From the IMG/VR virus record IMGVR_UViG_3300029787_000141, positions 1-37,597 of that record: DNA of 37,597 nt; one strand, written 5' to 3'. The position numbers were made by a program, and so were the translations under genes. Each line of letters begins with the position of its first letter. Position 1 is the stretch's first letter. Shown here in pieces: positions 21,644 through 27,748 of this stretch. Origin of the DNA: a virus. Under the pieces are notes generated by a model. The model ran no database searches. It worked only from the letters and a program-made list of their open reading frames with translations, and was not told the origin of the DNA.

Positions 21644-22574
21644 TCAAAGCTCCTTGTAAAAAATTAGTCCATTGTTGTCCCTTAGCTTTCCAAGAATAAA
21701 AAGTTTTGTAGAAAGTTTGTTGGTTTTTTAAATGTAATTGTACTTCAGGATATTTTAATTGTTCAGCTGCTTGATCTATTGCATAACCAAATGCTTCAGC
21801 TAATCTAGCATGGTTAGGTTCATAATTAACATATATGGGCCATTCACTGCAAGTTTCATAAAGAGCACCATAGTTTGTAGTGATACAATATAAACCTGCT
21901 GATAATGCTTCAGCAGCTGATATACAAAATGTTTCTTCAAATATACTTGGGTACGCAAACATTTGATAATTACTTATGTGATCCAAAATATAATCATTGC
22001 CTTTATAACCAATATAGTTGACGTTAGGTAATTGTCTTGCTTGTTCATATAATTCTGTAAAATTTTTATCTTCTCTGTCATAAAATTCTTGTCCGTATAC
22101 CTCTGTAGAAGAATAAACATCCAATGTAATTTTTGGATTTTTTACATGTTGCATAGCAGCTAATAAAACATTTAAGCCTCTCCAAGGTGTACATTGAAAT
22201 ATTAATCGTATAGGTGCGTGTGGATTAAATTCTTTTATCTCAGGAAAATTGTCTATTCCATTTTTAATTACAACACATCTTTCTTCTGGTATCCCAAATG
22301 CCATTCTAAATTTTTCATAATTCCAATGAGAATTAAATACATACCAATCATATTCATTGTGTCGTGATTTGTTACTAAAAAATTCTTGTAAGTTTGGTTG
22401 ATCATAAGAATTTTTTTGCCATAAAATATTTATTTTACTTTGATCAAGTGGTACTTTTCCTGGAATAGAAGTACATATTTGAAAGTTTTCTAACAATTTT
22501 TTATCTACATTTTTATGTAAATATTCTAATTGAAGTTCTGTTCCACCACGTGGTTCTATATTTGTTAACTTCAT
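21606..22574 (-). CDS. GT4-family glycosyltransferase
   Basis: A 322-residue protein of GT-B layout. Near the start is Arg-Gly-Gly-Thr-Glu-Leu-Gln, the Gly-Gly loop where the acceptor domain meets the donor. The C-terminal domain begins Arg-Leu-Ile-Phe-Gln-Cys-Thr-Pro-Trp-Arg-Gly-Leu and includes Tyr-Pro-Ser-Ile-Phe-Glu-Glu-Thr-Phe-Cys-Ile-Ser-Ala-Ala-Glu-Ala. That is the E-x7-E retaining motif of GT4 enzymes, followed by Gly-Ala-Leu-Tyr-Glu-Thr. The length is slightly short for the family. Probably it transfers a sugar onto a phage or host glycan in the cytoplasm. It overlaps the gene before it by four bases. Confidence 0.85.
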   Translation of the reverse strand: MKLTNIEPRGGTELQLEYLHKNVDKKLLENFQICTSIPGKVPLDQSKINILWQKNSYDQPNLQEFFSNKSRHNEYDWYVFNSHWNYEKFRMAFGIPEERCVVIKNGIDNFPEIKEFNPHAPIRLIFQCTPWRGLNVLLAAMQHVKNPKITLDVYSSTEVYGQEFYDREDKNFTELYEQARQLPNVNYIGYKGNDYILDHISNYQMFAYPSIFEETFCISAAEALSAGLYCITTNYGALYETCSEWPIYVNYEPNHARLAEAFGYAIDQAAEQLKYPEVQLHLKNQQTFYKTFYSWKAKGQQWTNFLQGALNAKQSTQTNLGK

Positions 22575-22972
22575 ATCCTTTTAAATTCTTTAGTATTCCA
22601 CGGCAGCACATTAAAAGCTTCTCTATATTTTTTAAAATTTTGATTAACTATATCCATGGTAGTAAGCTCTTTTAACTCTTCTTGCATAATTCTGCAACCA
22701 TTAAAATTTCTTTCACAAGCTATTATGGATAAATCAAGAGTAACCTTTTCTTGTTCTAATTTACACTCCCAAAGGTTTATTTGGTAAGGATTGAGTAATT
22801 TATAAAAATTTGCAATCGGTCGTATACCATTTATGAATATTCCTCCATGATCATAAAGCACCTTAAAACAATTAGTTTCTTTTTTATCCCAATGGTAGAA
22901 AACAAAATCATCAAATAAATATCTCCATTGATAATCTATTGGTTCGAAACTGTGTAAAATTTTATCAATCAT
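22571..22972 (-). CDS. short GT32-like protein lacking the DxD motif
   Basis: About 133 residues from ATG 22972. Residues 37-61 (Lys-Val-Leu-Tyr-Asp-His-Gly-Gly-Ile-Phe ... Ala-Asn-Phe-Tyr-Lys-Leu-Leu) line up with the GT32 enzyme encoded just upstream (Val-Leu-Met-Tyr-His-Phe-Gly-Gly-Leu-Tyr ... Lys-Asn-Phe-Tyr-Asn-Ile-Leu). Where that enzyme has Asp-Leu-Asp, this one has Asn-Gly-Ile, so the metal-binding DxD is absent. It is also only about 60% as long. It could be a partner subunit, a binding-only relative or a decayed copy. No frameshift is apparent and it remains in tight operon arrangement, overlapping the GT4 gene by four bases. Confidence 0.55.
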   Translation of the reverse strand: MIDKILHSFEPIDYQWRYLFDDFVFYHWDKKETNCFKVLYDHGGIFINGIRPIANFYKLLNPYQINLWECKLEQEKVTLDLSIIACERNFNGCRIMQEELKELTTMDIVNQNFKKYREAFNVLPWNTKEFKRI

Positions 22973-23002
22973 AGTGTAACCCAATCTCTTTCTTGCATAA
23001 AA

Positions 23003-23668
23003 TCAGGTTCTCCTGAGAGTATCATTTCTTTCATCAAGCCAAACTCCCGTACCTAAATGTCTACAAGGTATATCAGATTCCTTAAGTTTTGCACATTCTT
23101 CTTGTGTTAAATTAAAAGGGTCTCTAGGTAAAATATTAAAATCATCAGGAAATTTATTTACATAATTTGTAAAAAATAAAGATGAGGATATTTTCATTAC
23201 CTTGTTGTACCACGTATCAGATCTATCAATTGTTTCAAAATTAATACCAACTTCATCCATTACTCTTAACCAAGTCTTATGTTTTGCAGGAGAAGCAAAA
23301 AAATTGTTTTGTACTTTTTCATTTAGAGTATGTTTATACATTCCTTCTATTATTGTAGGTTTATCATGTTTTAAAATGTTATAAAAATTTTTGTATACTA
23401 AAAAATCAAGATCAAAATAAAGGCCACCAAAATGATACATTAATACATTTCTAAAAAAATCTAATTTAGTTATAGATGGTAGCTTGTGCATTAACTTTAA
23501 ATATTGGGGATAATGCTTTTCTACAAATGGAAAAACTTCGCTATTACGCCATAGTTTATGTTCAAACTCTGGAAAAGTTTGTTTCATTAATTTATGTCCC
23601 TCAACCCAAATGTAAGGCCAATTTATTTCTTTGTCCGGTCCCATTTGATGTATTATCTTTGGTATCAT
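23003..23668 (-). CDS. GT32-family glycosyltransferase (DxD sugar-binding)
   Basis: A 221-residue protein. It opens Met-Ile-Pro-Lys-Ile-Ile-His-Gln-Met, the standard start of GT32 (OCH1/toxin-type) enzymes. It then has Lys-Leu-Asp-Phe-Phe-Arg-Asn-Val-Leu-Met-Tyr-His-Phe-Gly-Gly-Leu-Tyr-Phe-Asp-Leu-Asp (about 68-88), with the DxD at 86-88 for metal and sugar nucleotide. A His-x-x-Thr-Gly segment near the end fits the second metal-site region of the family. The donor sugar is unknown. Its start shares ATGA-type overlap with the carbamoyltransferase stop. Confidence 0.88.
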   Translation of the reverse strand: MIPKIIHQMGPDKEINWPYIWVEGHKLMKQTFPEFEHKLWRNSEVFPFVEKHYPQYLKLMHKLPSITKLDFFRNVLMYHFGGLYFDLDFLVYKNFYNILKHDKPTIIEGMYKHTLNEKVQNNFFASPAKHKTWLRVMDEVGINFETIDRSDTWYNKVMKISSSLFFTNYVNKFPDDFNILPRDPFNLTQEECAKLKESDIPCRHLGTGVWLDERNDTLRRT

Positions 23669-25167
23669 TTATTATAAGATTTATCTCCAATAACCATAGA
23701 ATCAATATCTGAGTTTTTTAAAAGGGCTAATGCATCAGCTGGTTTACCTGCGATTGGTTTTCCATTATCGTTTAATGAAGTATTTAGTAACATTGGTAAA
23801 CCTGTAATTTTTTCAAATTCATTTAGTAATTCATTATAATACCATTGATCAGAGGTAACTGTTTGAATTCTACTAGTGCCATCTATATGAGATATGGGAT
23901 TAAATATTTTATCTTTAAACTTTACACTGTATAACATAAAAGGACTTTCACCTTCCCAATCAAAAAATTCTTTTGTTCTTTCAATTTTTATTGATGCTGC
24001 AAAAGGTCTATAATCTTCTCTGTGTTTAACTCTATCATTCAATATTGATTTACCATTTTTAACTTCAGGACTCATTAATATAGATCTGTTTCCTAATGCT
24101 CTTGGACCTATCTCACCATGGCCTTGATACCAACCTACTATTTTACCTTTAGCTAAATCTTGTGCAGTATCTCTAATTGTTTTTTCCGATGGACCTTTGA
24201 TAGGTGCTTCATCAGATTGCCAATAAGGAAAATTTTTATTATCAAACTTTGGTTGTTCATATAATTGTCTTAGAAACTCTACACACCCTAATGTTAAACC
24301 CTCATCATTACAATGTGGTGGTATAATTATTTTCGGGAAATGTTTTTTAAGTTTACTATTAATACACACATTTTGAGCTATACCTCCTGAGTAAGTTATA
24401 ACATTTGTAGGATGAGCATGTTTTAAAAAAAACTTAGGAAATGCTTCTTCCATGTAGTCGTGGACCGTGCGCAGAAAATCTAGATACTGATATTGTGCAG
24501 CAAGTTTACTTCCCACTATTTTTTCAAACGCATGCCAATCAAATATATTTTTAGAGTCTTTTAATTCATATTGTTGTAAATGATTATAAAATTTATGATT
24601 AACATTTCCAAATTGTTTTAATGCCATTAACTTTCCAGCTGCATCATCACCTATTCCTAATACTCCAATATGCTGACCAAAGTTAGCTAAAAATTTACCA
24701 AATGAAAACATCGTCTCTAAAGTATAAACATCCATCATCTTGTTTCTTGAAAAAACACTGCATGATCTATAGAGGTCACCAAAACCATCCAAAACAAAAT
24801 CTGTCGCTGAGTTATCTTTTAAAGGCCAACAAGATAGACTGTGTGCATAATGATGATCAACTCGATAGACGGGACACTTTAAATCTTTAAAAGGTTCTAC
24901 TGGTATAGTAATACTTTCGTATAAAGCTTCAGGATCTTCTCTCTTACACCATGGATGCCTGAACACATCTATTACTAAAGCTATGGCATCAATCTCACTT
25001 AGCTTAAAATCTAATATTTTTTCGGCTTCTAACCATGCAGATAAATTGTTGTAACCAAAATGTTTTATTTGATTGTTTCTTTCAGGCTTAAAATATTTTA
25101 CATTTACTCCATCAGTATATGTAATATTAGAATCGTGTTCATCTAATCTAATACCTAGGAATTTCAT
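23665..25167 (-). CDS. NodU/CmcH-type carbamoyltransferase
   Basis: A 500-residue protein covering both domains of the family. N-terminal Kae1-like domain: Val-Asp-His-His-Tyr-Ala-His-Ser (103-110) and Asp-Gly-Phe-Gly-Asp (127-131), then Gly-Ile-Gly-Asp-Asp-Ala-Ala-Gly-Lys (about 170-178) and Tyr-Ser-Gly-Gly-Ile-Ala-Gln-Asn (258-265). C-terminal domain: Gly-Trp-Tyr-Gln-Gly-His-Gly-Glu-Ile-Gly-Pro-Arg-Ala-Leu-Gly-Asn-Arg (344-360). Such enzymes use carbamoyl phosphate and ATP to form carbamoyl-AMP and carbamoylate a hydroxyl, usually on a sugar or antibiotic. Together with adjacent glycosyltransferases this suggests carbamoylated glycans on the virion or host surface. All key histidines appear intact. 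Confidence 0.9.
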   Translation of the reverse strand: MKFLGIRLDEHDSNITYTDGVNVKYFKPERNNQIKHFGYNNLSAWLEAEKILDFKLSEIDAIALVIDVFRHPWCKREDPEALYESITIPVEPFKDLKCPVYRVDHHYAHSLSCWPLKDNSATDFVLDGFGDLYRSCSVFSRNKMMDVYTLETMFSFGKFLANFGQHIGVLGIGDDAAGKLMALKQFGNVNHKFYNHLQQYELKDSKNIFDWHAFEKIVGSKLAAQYQYLDFLRTVHDYMEEAFPKFFLKHAHPTNVITYSGGIAQNVCINSKLKKHFPKIIIPPHCNDEGLTLGCVEFLRQLYEQPKFDNKNFPYWQSDEAPIKGPSEKTIRDTAQDLAKGKIVGWYQGHGEIGPRALGNRSILMSPEVKNGKSILNDRVKHREDYRPFAASIKIERTKEFFDWEGESPFMLYSVKFKDKIFNPISHIDGTSRIQTVTSDQWYYNELLNEFEKITGLPMLLNTSLNDNGKPIAGKPADALALLKNSDIDSMVIGDKSYNK

Positions 25168-25676
25168 TTAACAACAACATTACCACTTATTGTCATTGAT
25201 TTATATGATTTTTTTACCATGTGTTTTAAATAACTTGGCCATAAAATCATTTGATTTTGTTTTATGTCTGGTAGCATATAGGGTGAGATATACTTATCAA
25301 CACCAGTTGCATATATTAATTCATGTGCAGGATGTTCAAAAACTGTTTGAGGTTTACTTACTTTTTCATAAATAGTGAATGAAAACATAGAATTAACATG
25401 ACAGTGTTTTTCTTGATAGTCACCATTGTTATAAATGTTTCTCCAAATTTGAATAATGTCTATGTCTTTAATTCCAAACTCTTGAAGGCAAAAAAGTATT
25501 TGTTCTTTTAAATAATTTTTCCCATCTTCATCCATATAATTATCTTCTTCGTTTTCACTAAATGAAGAAGGTGTCTCACTTAACCAATTTGGTTTAAAAT
25601 TTTTACTAACTAGGTTAAGTCTTTTAGGGTCAATATTTTGAATCCATATAGGTGTTTCAAAAAATTTATGATGCAT
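25164..25676 (-). CDS. putative 2OG-Fe(II) oxygenase (TIGR02466-like)
   Basis: A 170-residue protein. The core pattern Ile-Trp-Arg-Asn-Ile-Tyr-Asn-Asn-Gly-Asp-Tyr ... His-Cys-His-Val-Asn-Ser (H91, H93), then Ile-Leu-Trp-Pro-Ser-Tyr-Leu-Lys-His (H152), then Met-Thr-Ile-Ser-Gly-Asn, is that of the phage and bacterial family known as putative 2OG-Fe(II) oxygenase TIGR02466. In place of the usual arginine before the last strand there is lysine. Enzymes of this class hydroxylate a substrate using O2 and 2-oxoglutarate; the substrate here is unknown. It overlaps the carbamoyltransferase by four bases, so the two may act together. Confidence 0.7.
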   Translation of the reverse strand: MHHKFFETPIWIQNIDPKRLNLVSKNFKPNWLSETPSSFSENEEDNYMDEDGKNYLKEQILFCLQEFGIKDIDIIQIWRNIYNNGDYQEKHCHVNSMFSFTIYEKVSKPQTVFEHPAHELIYATGVDKYISPYMLPDIKQNQMILWPSYLKHMVKKSYKSMTISGNVVVK

Positions 25677-25873
25677 TACTCTTTTGTTTTACCAGTCAAA
25701 GTCAATTTAGCAACAGTTATTTCTAAGTCTTGTCTAAAGTCTTCATTAGTAGTATCTGTATTTGGGTCTGCAACATCTGCATCAAATTCAGCTTTACTAG
25801 AATAAACTTTACCAGTTCTTTTGTGTTTAACTATTTCTTTAGCCTCTGCTGGTATCTTGATCGGTTCTGACAT
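25676..25873 (-). CDS. small conserved marine phage protein
   Basis: A 65-residue protein beginning Met-Ser-Glu-Pro-Ile-Lys-Ile-Pro-Ala-Glu-Ala-Lys-Glu-Ile-Val-Lys-His-Lys. It continues with a Thr-Gly-Lys-Val-Tyr-Ser-Ser-Lys-Ala-Glu-Phe turn, an acidic stretch and a final Val-Ala-Lys-Leu-Thr-Leu strand. I recall small proteins of this layout among the structural genes of marine podoviruses, with no known role. It shares its last base with the next gene's start and overlaps the gene upstream by 35 bases. Confidence 0.65.
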   Translation of the reverse strand: MSEPIKIPAEAKEIVKHKRTGKVYSSKAEFDADVADPNTDTTNEDFRQDLEITVAKLTLTGKTKE

Positions 25874-26066
25874 TTTTTAATCCTCCGTTTAAACTTTCTT
25901 CAGGCATTACTTTTTTCAAAAGTTTCATTGAAACCTGCATTAAAGATTGTGCAAAATCTTTACCTATGCTTGCAGGAAAAAACAAAGCTTTTGTTTTTGT
26001 AATTACTTTAATTTCTTCATCTGTGAATTCTATCACAAAACTATCTTTTTCTTCTATAAACTTCAT
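25839..26066 (-). CDS. small protein of unknown function
   Basis: A 75-residue protein starting Met-Lys-Phe-Ile-Glu-Glu-Lys-Asp-Ser-Phe-Val-Ile-Glu-Phe-Thr-Asp-Glu-Glu-Ile, followed by a hydrophobic Phe-Phe-Pro-Ala-Ser segment and a helix. The layout (strand, acidic helix, turn, helix) is shared by small proteins seen beside the preceding family in marine phages. The start shares ATGA with the stop of the basic 44-residue gene. The opposite-strand frame over these bases is a shadow. Confidence 0.65.
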   Translation of the reverse strand: MKFIEEKDSFVIEFTDEEIKVITKTKALFFPASIGKDFAQSLMQVSMKLLKKVMPEESLNGGLKNVRTDQDTSRG

Positions 26067-26197
26067 CTGTGTCTTCCTTGTCGGTTGTATTTCTTATACG
26101 ATCTTTTTTCGTTTTTGTTAAGTCTTTTCTTATGCCTTCTAGGTCTTTTAGGTGGCTTATCTCTTGGAGTATAATGTACAAACTTAACTCTAGCCAT
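26063..26197 (-). CDS. 44-residue very basic protein
   Basis: The frame runs from ATG 26197 to TGA 26065-26063, overlapping the upstream stop by eight bases and the downstream ATG by three. After Met-Ala-Arg-Val-Lys-Phe-Val-His-Tyr-Thr the product is dominated by Lys, Arg and His (about half of all residues), with Lys-Pro-Pro-Lys-Arg-Pro-Arg-Arg. Such composition fits nucleic acid binding or a virion-packaged peptide. The ribosomal-protein-like look is only compositional. No family is recognised. Confidence 0.5.
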   Translation of the reverse strand: MARVKFVHYTPRDKPPKRPRRHKKRLNKNEKRSYKKYNRQGRHR

Positions 26198-26531
26198 TTT
26201 CCTGGGATCTATCTAATAATGCATAACTAATTACTCCTTGCAAGGTGCTTGCTGAAGCAGCTTGTGCTTTTAATGCATCTCCTGCTTCTAGATTTAAAAC
26301 CTGACCTGCAACTTGTTGTGTTGTTTTAGCTCCTAAACTTTGTGTAAAAAAAGTAAAATCTGTTGTAGCAGATTTGTCTCTTAATTTTAAAGTAGCATCT
26401 ACTGCCCCTGAGCTCGTATTAGCTACCGAAATACTTTTTACTATTGCTACAGCTGTTACAGCTATATTTAAAACTGTTGTAAGATTAGTTGTACTTAAAT
26501 TAAATCCTTGGTTTTTATATTGTATTGTCAT
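26190..26531 (-). CDS. small virion-type beta protein
   Basis: A 113-residue protein, rich in Thr, Ser, Ala and Val. It contains Ile-Val-Lys-Ser-Ile-Ser-Val-Ala-Asn-Thr-Ser-Ser-Gly-Ala-Val-Asp-Ala-Thr-Leu-Lys in the middle and a Leu-Asn-Leu-Glu-Ala-Gly-Asp-Ala-Leu-Lys-Ala-Gln-Ala turn. These alternating strands are typical of small beta-sandwich virion proteins found beside tail genes in marine phages. Its exact site in the particle is unknown. The start shares ATGA with the upstream small gene. Confidence 0.65.
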   Translation of the reverse strand: MTIQYKNQGFNLSTTNLTTVLNIAVTAVAIVKSISVANTSSGAVDATLKLRDKSATTDFTFFTQSLGAKTTQQVAGQVLNLEAGDALKAQAASASTLQGVISYALLDRSQENG

Positions 26532-26692
26532 GATAAAAAAAAGTTAAATGCTGTTAGTTCTTCTTTAAGATCATTTTGAAAAGAAAAATTTAATTGATTT
26601 TTTAACGTGTCAAGCTGTTCTAATATTTGTCTTAGATTAGTCGCTTCATATTCTGGTTTTGGTTCAGGTAAATTTATGTTTATTTTTGCCAT
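26528..26692 (-). CDS. 54-residue structural-region protein
   Basis: The frame runs from ATG 26692 (GAGG about 11 bases upstream) to TGA 26530-26528, sharing ATGA with the next gene. The product begins Met-Ala-Lys-Ile-Asn-Ile-Asn-Leu-Pro-Glu-Pro-Lys, followed by a long helix with Leu-Arg-Gln-Ile-Leu-Glu-Gln-Leu-Asp. It ends with Ser-Phe-Gln-Asn-Asp-Leu-Lys-Glu-Glu and an aromatic tail. Short proteins with this 'QLN ... QND ... EE ... F' ending are common among marine phage tail genes. Role unknown. Confidence 0.65.
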   Translation of the reverse strand: MAKININLPEPKPEYEATNLRQILEQLDTLKNQLNFSFQNDLKEELTAFNFFLS

Positions 26693-26694
26693 TA

Positions 26695-27243
26695 CTAAAT
26701 ATACCTCATATTAAAAGATAGTGCTAGTCTAGGTTTTTTGCTTTTATTTACTTCTGTTTTATGAGGAAGATAAGATGGAAAAAAAATTATCATTCCTGTT
26801 TTTACTTTTTTAGTATACTTACCCCACCAGCATGGATCTTTAATAAAGTTATCTGCCATGTGAACACAATCATTGGGGTTTCTAAAAACTAGTCCACCAC
26901 AGTCATTAGGCGCAGATATATAATAAACTCCTGATATATCTGAATTACCATGTACGTGTAAATCATTAAACGAACCTGTAATATTTTTACATATCCAAGC
27001 ATTACCTATTTCTACCTTTAAACCTGTTTCCATAATGTAATAATTTTCTATTCTTTTTTTGGTATCACTAAACTCTTTTGAGATACATAAATCTTGTGTT
27101 TGTTCAGAACCATTTTGAGAGCTTTTACCAGAAGCTATATAATTAAGTTCTTTAGATTTATCAAAAAAATGTGATAGTAATTTATTATTTAATTGAATGT
27201 TACCTTCCCAAATTGGGTTTACAAATAAATCAGTCCTAATCAT
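26695..27243 (-). CDS. putative 2OG-Fe(II) oxygenase (TIGR02466-like)
   Basis: A 182-residue protein from ATG 27243; ATG 27255 is possible. It contains Asn-Ala-Trp-Ile, then His-Val-His-Gly-Asn-Ser (H96, H98), then Ser-Gly-Val-Tyr-Tyr-Ile, Gly-Gly-Leu-Val-Phe-Arg-Asn-Pro, Ile-Ile-Phe-Phe-Pro-Ser-Tyr-Leu-Pro-His (H161) and Arg-Leu-Ala-Leu-Ser-Phe-Asn (R172). This is close to the full TIGR02466 signature, including the 2-oxoglutarate-binding arginine. The substrate is unknown. The gene overlaps the upstream oxygenase by eight bases, so two distinct oxygenases are encoded in tandem. Confidence 0.78.
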   Translation of the reverse strand: MIRTDLFVNPIWEGNIQLNNKLLSHFFDKSKELNYIASGKSSQNGSEQTQDLCISKEFSDTKKRIENYYIMETGLKVEIGNAWICKNITGSFNDLHVHGNSDISGVYYISAPNDCGGLVFRNPNDCVHMADNFIKDPCWWGKYTKKVKTGMIIFFPSYLPHKTEVNKSKKPRLALSFNMRYI

Positions 27244-27748
27244 AAAAAAATCCATTTAATGTTAATCTAATATCTGAATCTTCTCCATAGTTCAGCTTAG
27301 ATTTATGAGGTATTTGTCCATTAAATAATATTGCTCTATTATTTACAAAACTTATATCAGTTATTACTTCTTGATTATCATTGTAAAAAACTGTTCCAGA
27401 ATTTAAATTAGTCTTAGATAAATAAACTATCAATGCATATCTTGAAGAATCTTTGTGTGGCCAATCTTTTTTGTTATCTTTAGTTCCTCTTCTATGAAAA
27501 AAATATGCATGCTTATCAGACTCTATGTTAAATTTTTTTTCAACACTATGTTTAACTAATGTATGTAAGACGGGCTGTTGATCTAGACAATAAGTTCTGG
27601 TCCCTGGCCAAGCATCACTATGTCCAGTATTATAATTGTATTCATCAACTGTATAAAATTTTTGGGTATTTGCTAGCGAATTTATTAAATCAATATCATC
27701 AAAGAAATTTTCAACTAATTGAATATCTGTTATTTTACCTTTGTCCAT
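27236..27748 (-). CDS. 2OG-Fe(II) oxygenase
   Basis: A 170-residue protein if started at ATG 27748. Longer starts (27778, 27826, 27868) would overlap the nozzle-like gene by 44-134 bases and add a segment with no clear domain role. The catalytic set is His-Lys-Asp (H98, D100), a distal Ile-Pro-His (H148) and Arg (R161) before Leu-Thr-Leu-Asn-Gly-Phe-Phe, with Asn-Ser-Gly-Thr-Val-Phe-Tyr between. This is the double-stranded beta-helix pattern with 2-oxoglutarate-binding arginine. The substrate is unknown. It directly follows the large nozzle-like gene. Confidence 0.75.
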   Translation of the reverse strand: MDKGKITDIQLVENFFDDIDLINSLANTQKFYTVDEYNYNTGHSDAWPGTRTYCLDQQPVLHTLVKHSVEKKFNIESDKHAYFFHRRGTKDNKKDWPHKDSSRYALIVYLSKTNLNSGTVFYNDNQEVITDISFVNNRAILFNGQIPHKSKLNYGEDSDIRLTLNGFFYD

